Positions 1 through 8,202 of a DNA stretch of 32,087 nucleotides are shown here, piece after piece. The notes beneath the pieces are model-generated. The model had not been told where the DNA came from, ran no database searches, and saw nothing but the letters and a program-made list of their open reading frames with translations. The stretch comes from CAKSQF01 sp051867925 (lineage in GTDB: Bacteria; Bacillota; Clostridia; Oscillospirales; CAG-272), in assembly GCA_051867925.1 (NCBI GenBank), contig JBJDZI010000115.1:1-32087 (forward strand). Reading direction: 5' to 3'. Position numbers and translations under genes: made by a program. The first letter of the stretch is position 1. Every line of letters begins with the position of its first letter.

Positions 1-265
1 GACCGATCTTCTTCTTCTCGTTCTTCTTGGACTTGTACTTGAAGACGTAGATCTTCTTGCCCTTACCGTTCTTTACTACGGTTGCGGTGACAGAAGCGCC
101 GTCAACGTAAGGAGCACCAACGGTGAGGTTGCCGTCCTTATCAGCCATGAGAACCTTGTCAAATGTAACGGTTTCGTCTGCTTCTACGGCGAGTTTATCA
201 ATGAAGATTACGTCGCCTTCGCTTACTTTGTACTGCTTTCCGCCCGTTTCGATAATTGCGAACAT
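1..265 (-). CDS. rplU: 50S ribosomal protein L21 (N-terminal part, runs off the window)
   Basis: The first 88 codons are visible. The protein begins MFAIIETGGKQYKVSEGD, the hallmark L21 start, continues through a VTFDKVLM block and ends in the lysine-rich KGKKIYVFKYKSKKNEKKK stretch typical of the 23S rRNA-binding part. L21 is about 100 residues, so only the last dozen or so residues lie beyond base 1. L21 is a primary large-subunit protein that contacts 23S rRNA. It is usually followed by a small cysteine protease (Prp) gene and rpmA, which would lie outside the window. An AAAGGA ribosome site precedes the ATG. The gene has its own promoter and a structured leader. Confidence 0.97.
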   Translation of the reverse strand, partial: MFAIIETGGKQYKVSEGDVIFIDKLAVEADETVTFDKVLMADKDGNLTVGAPYVDGASVTATVVKNGKGKKIYVFKYKSKKNEKKKIG

Positions 266-362
266 GAAAAGCACCATCCTTTCTGATCGTACCGACTTTG
301 GGTACAAAACTCGCTGAGGCCGGTGATGGCAGAGCCATACTTGTGACCGGGCATCATGCGGC
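266..362 (-). ncRNA. Structured 5' leader of rplU (L21-leader-like)
   Basis: The roughly 97-nt untranslated leader between the predicted transcription start and the rplU ATG can fold into two hairpins. One is a compound stem at 320-350: outer CCGGT/ACCGG around inner ATGGC-TCT-GCCAT. The second is GTACC/GGTAC with a 7-nt loop at 289-305. Bacillota rplU transcripts commonly carry an autoregulatory L21 leader bound by a ribosomal protein. The position and length fit, but I matched structure and context only, not the published consensus. Confidence 0.6.
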
Positions 363-369
363 AGTCAAT

Positions 370-398
370 AGTATACCACAAAACCTCCCCGATGTCAA
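370..398 (-). promoter_or_regulatory. Sigma-A promoter of rplU
   Basis: On the minus strand TTGACA (393-398) and TATACT (370-375) are separated by exactly 17 bp. This is one of the best promoter matches in the window and suits a highly expressed ribosomal protein gene. Transcription should begin near 362. Confidence 0.88.
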
Positions 399-462
399 TA
401 GTAAATTTGCAATTTTTTGCCCGATTTCACATATTTTTTGCAAAAGATGCAGGACAAAATGA

Positions 463-490
463 AAATCGGGAGGCGAAAGCCTCCCGATTT
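463..490 (-). terminator. Intrinsic terminator of the surface-protein gene
   Basis: A perfect 12-bp stem (AAATCGGGAGGC / GCCTCCCGATTT) closes a 4-nt loop and is followed on the minus strand by a T-rich TTTTCATTTT tract. It lies 8 bp past the stop codon of the surface-protein gene and insulates it from the rplU promoter. Confidence 0.85.
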
Positions 491-498
491 CGGTTATT

Positions 499-3429
499 TT
501 ATTGGTTTACGGATTTTCTCTTGCGTGCGATGAATGCGGTGCCTGCAAGAGACAGGGTAGCGATCAACGTCAGGAAGAGAATGGCATCACCGGTGGGAGG
601 TGCTTCCTGAACGTTGTCATTTACAACATTCAGTGTAGTCTCCACATCGCCCTCGTAAGACTCAATGGTAACGGTATATTTGCCGCTTTCCAAAGATTGT
701 ACAAAGGATTCTTTCAGCGTGACGACGGTCACCTTCTCAGCGGTTTCCTTCAGCGTGTAGTAGGACGCGGGGAGCGTTTGACCGTTTACCTTCACCGCAG
801 TGATGGAGTTATCGGTAGTGGATGCGGTCACCTTTACAACAGAGGGAGCGGCAGAGGACCAGTCGGGATCTGCGCCTGCGGTAATAGCGGCAGCGGCGGT
901 GGCTACGATGGAAACATTGGTTTCCATCTTGTTTTCGCCGTATACAGGAGCGCAGCCTTCGGTGGTGTCGGGCGCGCCCACGGCGTTGGCCTTGAGCGTC
1001 CAGCTGTCATCGCACATGATCACGACATTTTCCATGATGTAATTGCCCAAAAGCAGCTTGGATCGGCTGTCGTTGGTACCCACGATGCCGCCGATCGCCT
1101 TGTTGGCGGTGGAAGTGGTGGTGTTGGCAATGACGGTGGAATTCTTGATGGTGCAGTCCATAACGGGCGTTTCCAAAGCACCGTTGATCGAACCGCTTTC
1201 CGAACGTCCGACGATACCGCCGGTCCAGTCGCCGCCGATGACGGTGACATCGTCCACAGTACAGTTGTACATACAGCCGCGATCCAGTTTGCCTGCGATG
1301 CCGCCCACAGCATTCCATTGGGTATTGGGAGCGTACAGCAGGCTGTTCTTGACGGTGAGATCACGGATGGTACCGTTTTCAACGGGCTGGTTGTCTAACC
1401 AGTAATTGACCAGATCATTGACGATGAGTCCCTTGTTGCCGTCGATGCTTTCGTTGATATAGACGATATCGCTGATCGTGTGGCCGTTGCCCTTGATATC
1501 ACCCATAAAGCCGGTGATGGGAGACCATACCTTGCCCTTCATGCTGATATCTGCGGTGATGTCCAGAATAGCCGAGTGAGTGGCATTGCGATCGGTAGCG
1601 TATACGGTGCTTGCCATATTCGCGTAAGCGATCAACTCGTCGGCAGTATCAACTGCAACGTACATGGGGAAGTAAGCAGAGGTGTCGGCGTTGGTAGTGT
1701 AGAGACGCATATTGAAGTTCCAATCGCCGTGATGCTGATGCAGGCTGACGGCGATGATGTTCTTGCCTTCTACCAAAAGTTCGGAAGCGTCTGCCATCAG
1801 TTTGTAGGCGGTCATACCGGTGTTCCAACGGGAGTAGTTGTAGACCTCGGTGCCGTTGATGTAGACTCTGATGTCATCATCGAAGTACATATCTGCCATC
1901 AGCGGAATGTTTTTGTAATCGTCGACGCTGTCAACGGTGAATTCTTTGGCAAGCCAGATATAAGCGTTGACCTGCGTACCGTCGGCGGGAGTATCAGAGG
2001 TGGTCCACTCGTCCTTGATGGGCGTAGTACCGGTCTGCATAGTGGATGCAATAGACTGGGGCCAGCCTTCGGGAGCGGCAGGTGCAACGCCGTTTTCCAT
2101 AGAGCCAAGCTGATATTTCCACTCACTGCCGGCATCGAAAATCAGATCTTTGGTAGGTGCCTGACCTGCCGCGTAAGGCTCCGTGGTGAACAGCACGCCG
2201 GATGTATCGTATTCGTTGCCGTTGATCTTATATCGGGTAACCAAAGGCTCGCCGCCGTCCAGTTCCAGGAAGACTGCGCGAAGCTGGTAAGAGGTGCCTG
2301 CGGTCAGATTGAATTTGTCTGCGGAATAAGTGGTATAGGAGTCATTCCAGATGCCCTTCGCCCAGAATTCATATACAGTCTTCCACTCGCCGTCGATCTT
2401 CAGCTGAAGAATGTAGCAGTTGTCAACCTTGGAGGTGCCAAACTGATACTCGCCGGACAGCATGGGAGTCAAATAGCCCGTATATTCGATGATGAAGCAG
2501 TCATAATGTGCGCCAAACTGCTCAAACTCCCACTTTTGATAGAAATTGGAGCTGTCGGGATTTGCCATTACGGAAGTGCCTACCTCCAGCATCTCGCCTT
2601 TCATCGAGGCAAGCTGTGATTCGGTAAAGGTATGGTTGGCGGCGTTGGAAGCGTCTTTTCCTTCGCCCGTGGTCATATACTGCGTCAGATCGTCGTACTC
2701 GTCACCCTTGAGCAGGTAGGTGTAGTAGGTTGCGGAAAGGGAGAAGGCAAGACCTGCGTCCGCCATGGATTTCTGACCTTCTGCGGTGCCGTCTGCGGTA
2801 ACGGACATCTTCAGTCTTTCATCCCCGAAAAGTTCCATGAACCACATTTCGAAAGGAATATCCTTGCCTACCTGTTCCTCGGTAATGGTAAAGGTGTACT
2901 TGGACAGGAGAGATTCGTTTTCGAACCAGGAGTCGGGGCCCCACCATTCAAAGGCTTTCTTGCCGTCTACGAAGATGGCAACGCCGTTGTCCAACGCATT
3001 GCCGATGAAGGTGTAGGTGCCTGCAGTAGTGGCTCTCATGGTGCCGGTCCACTGCACGAGGTACTCGTTGTCGCTGTTGACCTTGGAAACAGCCTTGTAG
3101 GAGTCCCGGTCGAAGCCCTGCGCGAAGGTGTATTGTCCGTCGCCGACGGTAGACCACTTGTGGGATGTTTTGATGATCTGATTGATAGTTGCATCAAACC
3201 ACTCGTTGGTTTCGTAACTGGTGGACTGTCCTTTGCCGTGCCAGCCCATCATCCGTCTCAGACCGTCTGCGTGACCGGATTCGCCTTCTTCAACATCAGC
3301 GACCGATTGCCAGATCGTTGCGTTCAGTCCTTGCTGTGGTTCTTCTGCGGCGGATACGGTCATCGTGAATGCAGGGAGCATACAGATCAGCATTGCTGCA
3401 ATCAGAAGAAATGTGATCAATCGTTTCAT
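499..3429 (-). CDS. Wall-anchored multidomain surface protein (PA14-like, jelly-roll, GLUG/beta-helix, PPTG sorting signal)
   Basis: This 976-residue protein has a signal peptide (residues 1-28, cut after VSA). Residues about 110-210 look like a PA14 sugar-binding module (GTYTFIGNALDNGVAIFVDG). A second, related module spans about 300-420. Residues about 430-580 form a jelly-roll like those beside phosphoesterase domains (FDDDIRVYINGTEVYNYSRW, IIAVSLHQHH). Residues about 590-800 carry repeated GGIAGKL / GGIVGRS / GGIVGTN units of the GLUG/right-handed beta-helix kind. An X2-like Ig module follows (VKVNGQTLPASYYTL). The C-terminus is PPTGD, a hydrophobic segment and RKRK, a sortase signal in which PPTG replaces LPxTG. 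No catalytic domain or nearby sortase is visible, so binding to host or diet glycans is inferred. The ribosome site GGAGG lies 7 nt before the ATG. It is monocistronic, with its own promoter and terminator. Confidence 0.85.
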   Translation of the reverse strand: MKRLITFLLIAAMLICMLPAFTMTVSAAEEPQQGLNATIWQSVADVEEGESGHADGLRRMMGWHGKGQSTSYETNEWFDATINQIIKTSHKWSTVGDGQYTFAQGFDRDSYKAVSKVNSDNEYLVQWTGTMRATTAGTYTFIGNALDNGVAIFVDGKKAFEWWGPDSWFENESLLSKYTFTITEEQVGKDIPFEMWFMELFGDERLKMSVTADGTAEGQKSMADAGLAFSLSATYYTYLLKGDEYDDLTQYMTTGEGKDASNAANHTFTESQLASMKGEMLEVGTSVMANPDSSNFYQKWEFEQFGAHYDCFIIEYTGYLTPMLSGEYQFGTSKVDNCYILQLKIDGEWKTVYEFWAKGIWNDSYTTYSADKFNLTAGTSYQLRAVFLELDGGEPLVTRYKINGNEYDTSGVLFTTEPYAAGQAPTKDLIFDAGSEWKYQLGSMENGVAPAAPEGWPQSIASTMQTGTTPIKDEWTTSDTPADGTQVNAYIWLAKEFTVDSVDDYKNIPLMADMYFDDDIRVYINGTEVYNYSRWNTGMTAYKLMADASELLVEGKNIIAVSLHQHHGDWNFNMRLYTTNADTSAYFPMYVAVDTADELIAYANMASTVYATDRNATHSAILDITADISMKGKVWSPITGFMGDIKGNGHTISDIVYINESIDGNKGLIVNDLVNYWLDNQPVENGTIRDLTVKNSLLYAPNTQWNAVGGIAGKLDRGCMYNCTVDDVTVIGGDWTGGIVGRSESGSINGALETPVMDCTIKNSTVIANTTTSTANKAIGGIVGTNDSRSKLLLGNYIMENVVIMCDDSWTLKANAVGAPDTTEGCAPVYGENKMETNVSIVATAAAAITAGADPDWSSAAPSVVKVTASTTDNSITAVKVNGQTLPASYYTLKETAEKVTVVTLKESFVQSLESGKYTVTIESYEGDVETTLNVVNDNVQEAPPTGDAILFLTLIATLSLAGTAFIARKRKSVNQ

Positions 3430-3489
3430 GATTTACCTCCGAAAATTCGTGTATTTATCCCTTGACAAATCCACGTTAGATTACCTGTA

Positions 3490-3518
3490 TTTTAACATTT
3501 TGTTACTTATTTTGTCAA
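3490..3518 (-). promoter_or_regulatory. Promoter of the surface-protein gene
   Basis: On the minus strand TTGACA (3513-3518) is followed 17 bp later by TTAAAA (3490-3495), or 18 bp later by TAAAAT (3489-3494). The intervening and upstream DNA is very AT-rich. The position is about 60 bp before the start codon. Confidence 0.65.
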
Positions 3519-3524
3519 TGTATA

Positions 3525-3540
3525 TTCACAATATTGTGAA
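3525..3540. promoter_or_regulatory. Perfect 16-bp palindrome, candidate operator
   Basis: TTCACAATATTGTGAA is a perfect palindrome 7 bp upstream of the -35 box of the surface-protein promoter. Its symmetry and position suggest a binding site for a dimeric regulator, possibly an activator since it sits upstream of -35. The regulator cannot be named. Confidence 0.5.
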
Positions 3541-3595
3541 AAATCGTCTGTTTTTACAAATAATCAAGTTTGATTTTGGCTGATATGCATAAATC

Positions 3596-3630
3596 AAAAA
3601 GTGTACCCACCATTAGCAGGTACACTTTTT
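3596..3630. terminator. Bidirectional terminator after folD
   Basis: GTGTACC (3601-3607) pairs with GGTACAC (3619-3625) around an 11-nt loop. Five A residues flank one side and five T residues the other, so the element works in either direction. It ends the long minus-strand run 32 bp beyond the folD stop. Confidence 0.8.
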
Positions 3631-3661
3631 ACAAAGGCAAGTGCAGTATTATTAGGACGGC

Positions 3662-4522
3662 TTATTCACCGATTCCTGCGGCGCGCCTGGCGGCGGTCAG
3701 GGTGTTGCGCAGAAGCATGGTGATGGTCATTGGACCCACGCCTCCGGGAACGGGGGTGATGGCGGATGCCACAGGCTCCACCGACGCAAAATCTACATCT
3801 CCGCAGAGTTTGCCGTTTTCATCCCGATCCATGCCCACGTCGATGACCACCGCACCGGGCTTGACCATATCGCCGGTGATGAATTTGGCTTTGCCGATGG
3901 CAACGATCAGAATGTCGGCGCGGCGAGTCACCTCCGCCAGATCTTTCGTGCGGGAATGGCAGATGGTGACGGTGCCGTTGGCTTGGAGCAGGAGCATTGC
4001 CATGGGCTTGCCTACGATGTTACTGCGCCCCAGCACCACGCACTCTTTGCCCGAAATCTCCACGCCTGCCTCGCGGAGCAGAACCATCACGCCTGCAGGA
4101 GTGCAGGGGAGAAAATCGTAATCGCCCAGCATGATGCGGCCGACGTTCTGCACGTGGAACGCATCCACGTCCTTTTTGGGGGAGATGCGTGCGATGACTT
4201 CGCTCTCGCAGAGGTGTTTCGGTAGGGGAAGTTGACAGAGGATGCCGTGGATGGCGTTGTCAGCATTAAGGGTGTCGATGAGCGCGTTCAGTTCATCCTG
4301 AGTGGTGGCTTCGGGAAGTTCGTACACGCGGGAGAGGAAGCCCACCTCGTTGCAGGCCTTGTGCTTGTTGCGGACATAGACCTGTGAAGCGGGATTCTCG
4401 CCTACGATGATGACGGCAAGTCCCGGCGCGAAGCCGTTTGCCACCGTGAATGCAGCAGTTTCTTCTTTAATTGTGTTTCGTTCGGCGGCGGAGATCGCCT
4501 TGCCGTCAATGATCATTGCCAT
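3662..4522 (-). CDS. folD: Bifunctional methylenetetrahydrofolate dehydrogenase / methenyltetrahydrofolate cyclohydrolase
   Basis: This 286-residue enzyme interconverts 5,10-methylene- and 10-formyl-tetrahydrofolate in cytoplasmic one-carbon metabolism. Family signatures are clear: YVRNKHKACNEVGF with the catalytic lysine, LCQLPLPKHL, PKKDVDAFH, the nucleotide-binding GRSNIVGKPMAMLL, and ITPVPGGVGPMTITMLL near the end. The start MAMIIDG at 4522 is preceded by GAGGAGG six bases away. Longer in-frame starts run into lgt coding sequence and carry no family similarity, so they were not used. The start overlaps the end of lgt by 17 bp, which points to translational coupling. It is the last gene of the minus-strand run. 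Confidence 0.96.
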   Translation of the reverse strand: MAMIIDGKAISAAERNTIKEETAAFTVANGFAPGLAVIIVGENPASQVYVRNKHKACNEVGFLSRVYELPEATTQDELNALIDTLNADNAIHGILCQLPLPKHLCESEVIARISPKKDVDAFHVQNVGRIMLGDYDFLPCTPAGVMVLLREAGVEISGKECVVLGRSNIVGKPMAMLLLQANGTVTICHSRTKDLAEVTRRADILIVAIGKAKFITGDMVKPGAVVIDVGMDRDENGKLCGDVDFASVEPVASAITPVPGGVGPMTITMLLRNTLTAARRAAGIGE

Positions 4523-5564
4523 CGTTATCCTCCTCGGGGGTTGTTGGATTATTTTTCGGGTCAGTGGGGAAGTCTCCGTCCTTTTCGCCGGGATCGTAGG
4601 GATCAAAGGGAGCCTCTTGCGCGTTTTCTTCGGAATTTGCAGATGCGGTAGAGTTCTCGGGTGCGGGCGCGACAGCGGCATTCATCACTTCATTGTAACG
4701 CTTGGATCCGGGGAGGTAAATGCAGTCGGCAACGGTGCGCACCTTTTTGACGAAGTAGAAGATCACCAGCAGGACAATCGCCGTGACCAGACAAGCGCCC
4801 GCCAGCCATTGGGAGACCTTCAGTCCGCCGATGTAAAGCGAATCGGTGCGAAGTCCCTCGATGAACATTCTTCCCAGACCGTACCAACCCAGATAGAGCA
4901 GAAGAATTTCGCCGTCGAATTTCTTTTTCTTGGAGTAGAAGGTGAGGAAAACGAATCCGATCAGATTCCACAGGGATTCGTACAGGAAGGTGGGATGGAC
5001 TTCCATCCCGTTGGTAATGAGCGAACAGTTGTGTCCTACGCACTCCAGTTTCATTCGCCAAGGGAGAGTGGTCTCACTACCGAAGGCTTCGGTGTTGGTA
5101 AAGTTGCCCCATCTGCCGATGGCCTGTGCCATCTGAACGGCAGGCGCAAGGATGTCGAAGAAGGCGGGGATGCGGATCTTTTTCCAGCGGAGTGCCAGCA
5201 TACAGCCCAGCGCACCGAAAATGATGCCGCCGTAAATGGCAAGTCCGCCGTTCCAGACAGCGACCACGTCCAGCAGGCTCTTGTATTCATTCGGATGTTT
5301 TAGCCAGTCGAAGAAGACGTAGTAAAGGCGGGCACCCACGATACCGGGGAGAACGGTGCAGAAGGCGACGTCAATGAGATCGTCCATCAGCAGTTTGAGG
5401 CGTTTGCCGCGGCGGTAGATGTAGAGAACCGCCAGCAGAATGCCGGTGACGATGATGACGCCGTACCAGGCAACCGACAGCCCCATAAACTCCAGGGCAA
5501 GGGAGTCGATTTCAAACTCCCCGATGCCCAGACCGGGGAACGAGATCTTGTGGATTTTTTCCAT
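4506..5564 (-). CDS. lgt: Prolipoprotein diacylglyceryl transferase
   Basis: Lgt transfers diacylglycerol from phosphatidylglycerol to the lipobox cysteine of prelipoproteins in the membrane, the first step of lipoprotein maturation. At 352 residues it has the expected multi-pass topology. Signature blocks include GARLYYVFF, AIYGGIIFGALG, AQAIGRWGNFTNTEAFG (the Lgt signature), HPTFLYESLWNLIGF and GLGRMFIEGLRTDSL. Beyond the last membrane helix is an unusual soluble tail of about 80 residues, rich in Ala, Asn, Glu, Asp and Pro, which most Lgt proteins lack. The start at 5564 has AAAGGAG seven bases upstream and lies 13 bp after yfmH. Lipoproteins that need this enzyme occur in this window (16259-17023 and 30176-31261). 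Confidence 0.97.
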   Translation of the reverse strand: MEKIHKISFPGLGIGEFEIDSLALEFMGLSVAWYGVIIVTGILLAVLYIYRRGKRLKLLMDDLIDVAFCTVLPGIVGARLYYVFFDWLKHPNEYKSLLDVVAVWNGGLAIYGGIIFGALGCMLALRWKKIRIPAFFDILAPAVQMAQAIGRWGNFTNTEAFGSETTLPWRMKLECVGHNCSLITNGMEVHPTFLYESLWNLIGFVFLTFYSKKKKFDGEILLLYLGWYGLGRMFIEGLRTDSLYIGGLKVSQWLAGACLVTAIVLLVIFYFVKKVRTVADCIYLPGSKRYNEVMNAAVAPAPENSTASANSEENAQEAPFDPYDPGEKDGDFPTDPKNNPTTPEEDNDGNDH

Positions 5565-5577
5565 GGATATGCTCCTT

Positions 5578-6843
5578 TCAAAGTTTGGGGAGGATCAGTG
5601 CCTCCGCCGAATGGGTAGGATCCCGCAGACGGTCGGCAAGTGCCGTCAGATCCGCGGGGGTCAGTGCCAACAGAGCGTCGGCGTAAGCGAACAGATCACT
5701 GCCCTCCATACGGTGGGCGAGATAGTCCGAGGCAAATTCCTCGGTGGAGTCCAGCGAGCGGAAGAGATCGCCCAGTTCCATGCGGCGGCAGGAAAGAAAT
5801 TCCTCCGGATCGGGGGTCTCAAAGCCGTCCAACGAAGAGCGCAGTGCGGCGAGGGTCTCCTCGGGGTGGTCGGTGTTGGCGAAGACGATCAGATGGCCGA
5901 AGCTGTCGTTCATGGTCGCTTCAAAGGAAAGGGAGGAGGAGATCGTTCCGTCCCGATAGAGTTTGTGGGACAGAGCGGAGCTTTCTCCGAAGAGGAGAAA
6001 GCCCAGCACCTCCATCGCGGCGGCGGTTTTGGGAATCTCCTCGTCCGCCTCGGGCAGGAGCTTGACGCCCCATGCCACCGTGGGTTGCGCCACGTTCCGG
6101 TATCGGACGGTGCGGGCTTTGGCGACGGCGGATGCTTCGCGGACAGGGAGCAATTCCACCGCGGGAGGGGGTGGGAGCGGCTCTGCAAAGACACGGTCGC
6201 ACACCTGCCGCACCGTCTCGGCGGATGCCTGCCCGGCAACGCAAAGTGTCAGCCTTGCGGGATGGTAAAAGGCGCGGTGAACGGTAGTCAGCAGTTCGGG
6301 CGTCAGCTTGGCGATGGTGGAACGACTGCCCAGAATGGGACGGCGCACGGGATGAGTTCGGTAAAGGGCTTTCAGAATGTCGCTGTACAGCGTTTCCGCA
6401 GGGGAATCGCTGTCGGCGGCGATCTCTTCGTTGATAATGGGCAGTTCTTTTGCCACGGTATCCTCAGTGAAATGGGAGGTAGTGACGAAGCGGAGCAGAA
6501 CCTCCAGTGCTTCTTCAAACCGTTCGGTGCAGTCGAAAAGGCAGGCGGTGGAGAGATAGGTGGTGAAGGCGTTGGCGTCGGCACCGATGGCGGCAAACTT
6601 TGCGCAGGCATCACTGCCGTCGGGCAGATCGAAGAGCTTATGCTCCAGAAAATGCGCCGTTCCGTCGGGGAGCGCGTAGCGAACGCCGTCGATCTTGACG
6701 TCCCGATGCACCGACCCGAAGTGCGTGCCCAGCAGAGCGTAGTAAGTATGCAGAGGCTTTTCCAGTACGCAGACCGTAAGTCCCGAGGAGTGGGTGAAGG
6801 TTACCGCCCGCTCGCCGGTGAGGGGATGAAGTTCAGTCTTCAC
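5578..6843 (-). CDS. yfmH: M16 family zinc peptidase, YfmH type
   Basis: This 421-residue M16 (pitrilysin/insulinase-like) peptidase is the catalytic partner of a YfmF/YfmH pair. The inverted zinc motif HFLEH is intact at about residues 64-68, and the likely third ligand Glu is near residue 140 in IINEEIAAD. Related pairs are annotated as associated with 5-aminopentanol modification of elongation factor P. The substrate here is not evident. I chose the GTG start at 6843 because AGGAGG lies six bases upstream and the protein then begins KTELHPL like its relatives. It overlaps the yfmF stop by 11 bp, which suggests coupled translation and a 1:1 complex. Confidence 0.9.
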   Translation of the reverse strand: MKTELHPLTGERAVTFTHSSGLTVCVLEKPLHTYYALLGTHFGSVHRDVKIDGVRYALPDGTAHFLEHKLFDLPDGSDACAKFAAIGADANAFTTYLSTACLFDCTERFEEALEVLLRFVTTSHFTEDTVAKELPIINEEIAADSDSPAETLYSDILKALYRTHPVRRPILGSRSTIAKLTPELLTTVHRAFYHPARLTLCVAGQASAETVRQVCDRVFAEPLPPPPAVELLPVREASAVAKARTVRYRNVAQPTVAWGVKLLPEADEEIPKTAAAMEVLGFLLFGESSALSHKLYRDGTISSSLSFEATMNDSFGHLIVFANTDHPEETLAALRSSLDGFETPDPEEFLSCRRMELGDLFRSLDSTEEFASDYLAHRMEGSDLFAYADALLALTPADLTALADRLRDPTHSAEALILPKL

Positions 6844-8164
6844 GGCGTGCCTCCTTTCCACTGCGGGAGCGATCCAGCAGAACGTAGACTGTATCGGGAG
6901 ACAGCCGCTTTGCCGCACGGCAGACCGCATCGCGGTCAACGTGAGAGATGCATTCCGCTTCCCGTCGGGGCGACGTTGCCAAAGACAGAGGATTACGGCT
7001 GAAATACCAGCCCGCCAGCGCAATGGGGCTGTCCTCCAAAATAGGGTAGCGCCCCATCAGCCAGCGTTTGGCGGATTCGAATTCTTCGTCGGAAAACTGC
7101 CCGTCGGCAAGGGCACGGAGCTGATCGAAGATGGCATTCTCCGCTTCCTGCAACCGCTCTTTGCGCAGACCGCAGGTGATCAGCAAAATTCCCTTGTGGG
7201 AGTCGCTGAGGGCGGAGCAATTGTAGCAAAGGGAACGCTCCTCCCGTACCTTGGTGAACAGTCGCGCAGTGGGAGCGGAGGACAGCATGGCGTAGAGCAG
7301 GGAGAAGGCGGCGTGATCTTCCTCCCCGATCACCGAGCCGGAGCGCAGTCCGATGATCAGTTGGCATTGCCCACCGGGGAGTTTTTCACAAAAACGGCGC
7401 AGATTGCCTTTGGCTTTTCGGATGACCTCGGTAGGAGGCAGAGGAGCAGGGACGGCGCAAAGCGTGCCGAAGCGGGATCTCAGCAGGGAAACCAGCCGCT
7501 CAAGGGGGCAATCGCCCGCGTAAGTGATGCACAGGGGTGCGGTACGCAGGAGTGATTTCCATGCCGCAGTAAGGGCTTCGGGCGTTACTGCCGCCACTTC
7601 CGACTCCTCGCCCCGCTCGTAGCGGGCGTAGGCTTCGCCTTGGCACATCAGTTCCTCGGAACGCTTGATGGCGTAGAGATCGGGGTTTTCTTTCAGCGAG
7701 CGCAGTCGGTCGCAGAGTTTGACCTTTTCGCTTTCCACAAATTCGGGGAGCAGAGTTTCACCGTTTGTGCGGGGAGAGAGGAGCAGGGAGGAGAGGAGGT
7801 TCAGCACGCCCTCCAGAATGGGACATCCGTCGGGTGCCATTCGGTCGGCGAGAAAGGATGCCGAAAAGCCGATGACCTGCCATTCTCCCTCGGAGCCTAC
7901 CATCGGAGAGATCTCGGCTCCGTACAGGAGATCGGCGGCGCGATCCACGGCGTCGATATCGGGATATTCGGTACTGCCCCGCGCCAGAACGTAGGGGAGC
8001 AGAGCATGGATGGAAGTCATCTTGTTCAGGGGGAGCAGAAAGCGCAGGGAAAGGTAATTGCCCTTGCAATGCTCCATAGGAAGATAACGAAGCCGCACCT
8101 GCTCGGTCAGCCATTGCTCGGAGGGCTGAATTTCGGGCAGGGAGGCGGATGAGGATCTGATCAA
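6833..8164 (-). CDS. yfmF: M16 family peptidase-like protein lacking the zinc motif, YfmF type
   Basis: This 443-residue protein has the two-lobed M16 fold but no HxxEH sequence; the equivalent stretch reads LLPYVLARGSTEYPD. That is usual for YfmF, the presumed non-catalytic half of the pair. The C-terminal lobe shows the typical RLFTKVREERSLCYNCSA segment. Translation appears to start at a TTG (8162-8164) preceded by AAGGAGG; there is no ATG in that position. It lies 38 bp downstream of the giant membrane-protein gene and overlaps yfmH by 11 bp. Confidence 0.88.
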   Translation of the reverse strand: MIRSSSASLPEIQPSEQWLTEQVRLRYLPMEHCKGNYLSLRFLLPLNKMTSIHALLPYVLARGSTEYPDIDAVDRAADLLYGAEISPMVGSEGEWQVIGFSASFLADRMAPDGCPILEGVLNLLSSLLLSPRTNGETLLPEFVESEKVKLCDRLRSLKENPDLYAIKRSEELMCQGEAYARYERGEESEVAAVTPEALTAAWKSLLRTAPLCITYAGDCPLERLVSLLRSRFGTLCAVPAPLPPTEVIRKAKGNLRRFCEKLPGGQCQLIIGLRSGSVIGEEDHAAFSLLYAMLSSAPTARLFTKVREERSLCYNCSALSDSHKGILLITCGLRKERLQEAENAIFDQLRALADGQFSDEEFESAKRWLMGRYPILEDSPIALAGWYFSRNPLSLATSPRREAECISHVDRDAVCRAAKRLSPDTVYVLLDRSRSGKEARRED

Positions 8165-8202
8165 ATGATCCCTCCTTATCGGGGGTTATCGTTAGTATCT
8201 TT

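Noticed and set aside
1480..2619. 379-codon plus-strand frame opposite the surface-protein gene
   Set aside because: Shadow of a signal-peptide and sorting-signal protein that has its own promoter, ribosome site and terminator.
3525..3540. Rex or CRP binding site
   Set aside because: The palindrome has its TTCACA and TGTGAA arms in the reverse order to CRP half-sites and does not match the clostridial Rex consensus (TTGTTAANNNNTTAACAA).
5440..7002. 520-codon plus-strand frame opposite lgt and yfmH
   Set aside because: It is the antisense shadow of two well-conserved genes; its translation shows no family motif and it has no ribosome site.
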